The notes under the pieces: generated by a model
The model's input: only the letters and a program-made list of their open reading frames with translations
Databases searched by the model: none
Told to the model about the DNA's origin: nothing
Origin: Verrucomicrobiia bacterium
GTDB taxonomy: Bacteria; Verrucomicrobiota; Verrucomicrobiia; Verrucomicrobiales; Akkermansiaceae
Length of the DNA: 6,792 nucleotides
NCBI GenBank assembly: GCA_947460915.1
Contig: CANHKJ010000173.1
Location: 1 to 6,792, forward strand
Reading direction: 5' to 3'
Made by a program: the position numbers and the translations under genes
Shown: piece by piece, positions 6,060-6,792 of the stretch
Position numbering within the stretch: position 1 is the stretch's first letter
Layout of the letters: every line of letters starts with the position of its first letter

Positions 6060-6792
6060 TTAAGGCCAAACGATGTGGGCGCTGACGGGGTAGTGATCGG
6101 ACGCGGGAGTTTTGCCATCGGGAGCATAGATGATGGCAGCTTTTTTTACCTGAACGGGCGGCGAGACGAGGATATGATCGACTTTGGCCCAGCCATCTTT
6201 GTTATTGCGCCAGAAATGCAAGGTACGGCGCGCGGAGACTTTGGGATAAAGTTGATGATAGGGATCGAGTAAGGTATTGGCCCAAGCTTTGCTGCGACCC
6301 GCTAGGTAATCGACGGCGTTATTGCCCTCGGTGGCATTGAAATCACCTAACAAAACCACGGGCTCGTTGCGATTTTTGCGCGTATCGATGCGCTGCGCGA
6401 TCAACTTTGCGGATTCGACACGCGAACCTTGATGCATGTGATCCCAGTGCGAGTTATACACCGTGAATCCCCGTTGCGTCTGGCGATCGCGCAAGTGCAA
6501 CCACGTCGCAACGCGCGGAATTTGGTTACCCCAGGTCATCGAGCCAGGTTTCTCGGGAGTCGCGGAGAGCCAAAACATTCCAGCATCTGAGCCGTCTGCT
6601 TGGAAGCGTGCCTTTTTGAAAAAAATTCCTGCGTATTCGCCCTTGGTCTTGCCGTCATCGCGGCCAAAGCCATAAAACTCATAGTCGGGCAAGGACAGAC
6701 ACATGTCGGCCACTTGCGAGTGCAACGCCTCTTGCACGCCCATCACATCGGGCTCCATGGTGCGGATCGTGGCGATCAAACGTTGCAAGCGG
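6060..6792 (-). CDS. Endonuclease/exonuclease/phosphatase (EEP) family protein, 5' end off window
   Basis: The frame is open to the right edge and ends with TAA at 6060-6062. About 244 residues are visible; a TTG at 6788 is just an internal leucine, because EEP proteins have an additional N-terminal strand with a catalytic Asn that is missing here. Numbering from that leucine, the metal-dependent DNase I-like core is complete: GVQE (metal-ligand E20), NSHWDH (catalytic H114), GDFN (D149, N151), KVDHI (D204) and SDHYPV (D231, H232). These enzymes cleave phosphoester bonds in nucleic acids, phospholipids or sugar phosphates using Mg2+. The pattern GRDDGKTKGEY and FWLSATPEKPGS resembles the bacterial EEP subgroup usually annotated only as a family protein. 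The substrate cannot be told. The missing N-terminus also hides whether it is exported. It is co-directional with the BON operon but separated by 267 bases, so it is likely a separate unit. Confidence 0.92.
   Translation of the reverse strand, partial: RLQRLIATIRTMEPDVMGVQEALHSQVADMCLSLPDYEFYGFGRDDGKTKGEYAGIFFKKARFQADGSDAGMFWLSATPEKPGSMTWGNQIPRVATWLHLRDRQTQRGFTVYNSHWDHMHQGSRVESAKLIAQRIDTRKNRNEPVVLLGDFNATEGNNAVDYLAGRSKAWANTLLDPYHQLYPKVSARRTLHFWRNNKDGWAKVDHILVSPPVQVKKAAIIYAPDGKTPASDHYPVSAHIVWP

Noticed and set aside
5884..6069. 61-codon minus-strand frame in the EEP/BON gap
   Set aside because: Much of it is the CACGAA repeat and the palindrome translated; it overlaps the EEP stop and has no independent coding signal.

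Overview
The window looks like chromosomal DNA from a member of Verrucomicrobiota. The best evidence is the very large prepilin-like protein on the left, which resembles from memory the 'Verru_Chthon cassette protein A' family. An intergenic CACGAA-type repeat like those I associate with the Planctomycetes/Verrucomicrobia group agrees with this. No RNA gene, CRISPR array, insertion sequence or phage gene was seen. All five protein genes lie on the minus strand, so the transcriptional order runs from right to left.

Right to left: (1) 6792-6060 is the 3' part of an endonuclease/exonuclease/phosphatase (EEP) family gene whose start lies off the window. (2) 6059-5793 is a 267-base non-coding gap. 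It holds a 12-bp palindrome, a long inverted repeat built from CACGAA/TTCGTG units, and a weak promoter candidate. (3) 5792-3385 is a probable three-gene operon: a membrane-anchored BON-domain protein, then a membrane-anchored coiled-coil protein, then a TPMT-family SAM-dependent methyltransferase. The last two genes overlap by 4 bases (ATGA), which suggests translational coupling. (4) 3384-3270 is a 115-base gap with three alternating copies of a hexamer (ATCACG/CGTGAT) that can form two mutually exclusive hairpins; one is followed by a T-run and is a plausible terminator. (5) 3269-1 is an uninterrupted reading frame of 1089 codons that leaves the window at the left edge. It begins with a type IV prepilin-like leader and helix and has a C-terminal part reminiscent of GspK-type minor pseudopilins.

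From charge bias around the single membrane helices, the BON protein is predicted to face the periplasm and the coiled-coil protein the cytoplasm, so the pair could contact envelope and cytosol from opposite sides of the inner membrane. What the methyltransferase does with them is unknown. The large pilin-like gene is probably a separate transcription unit. The strongest candidates for something little described are the architecture of the giant pilin-like protein and the BON/coiled-coil/methyltransferase operon.
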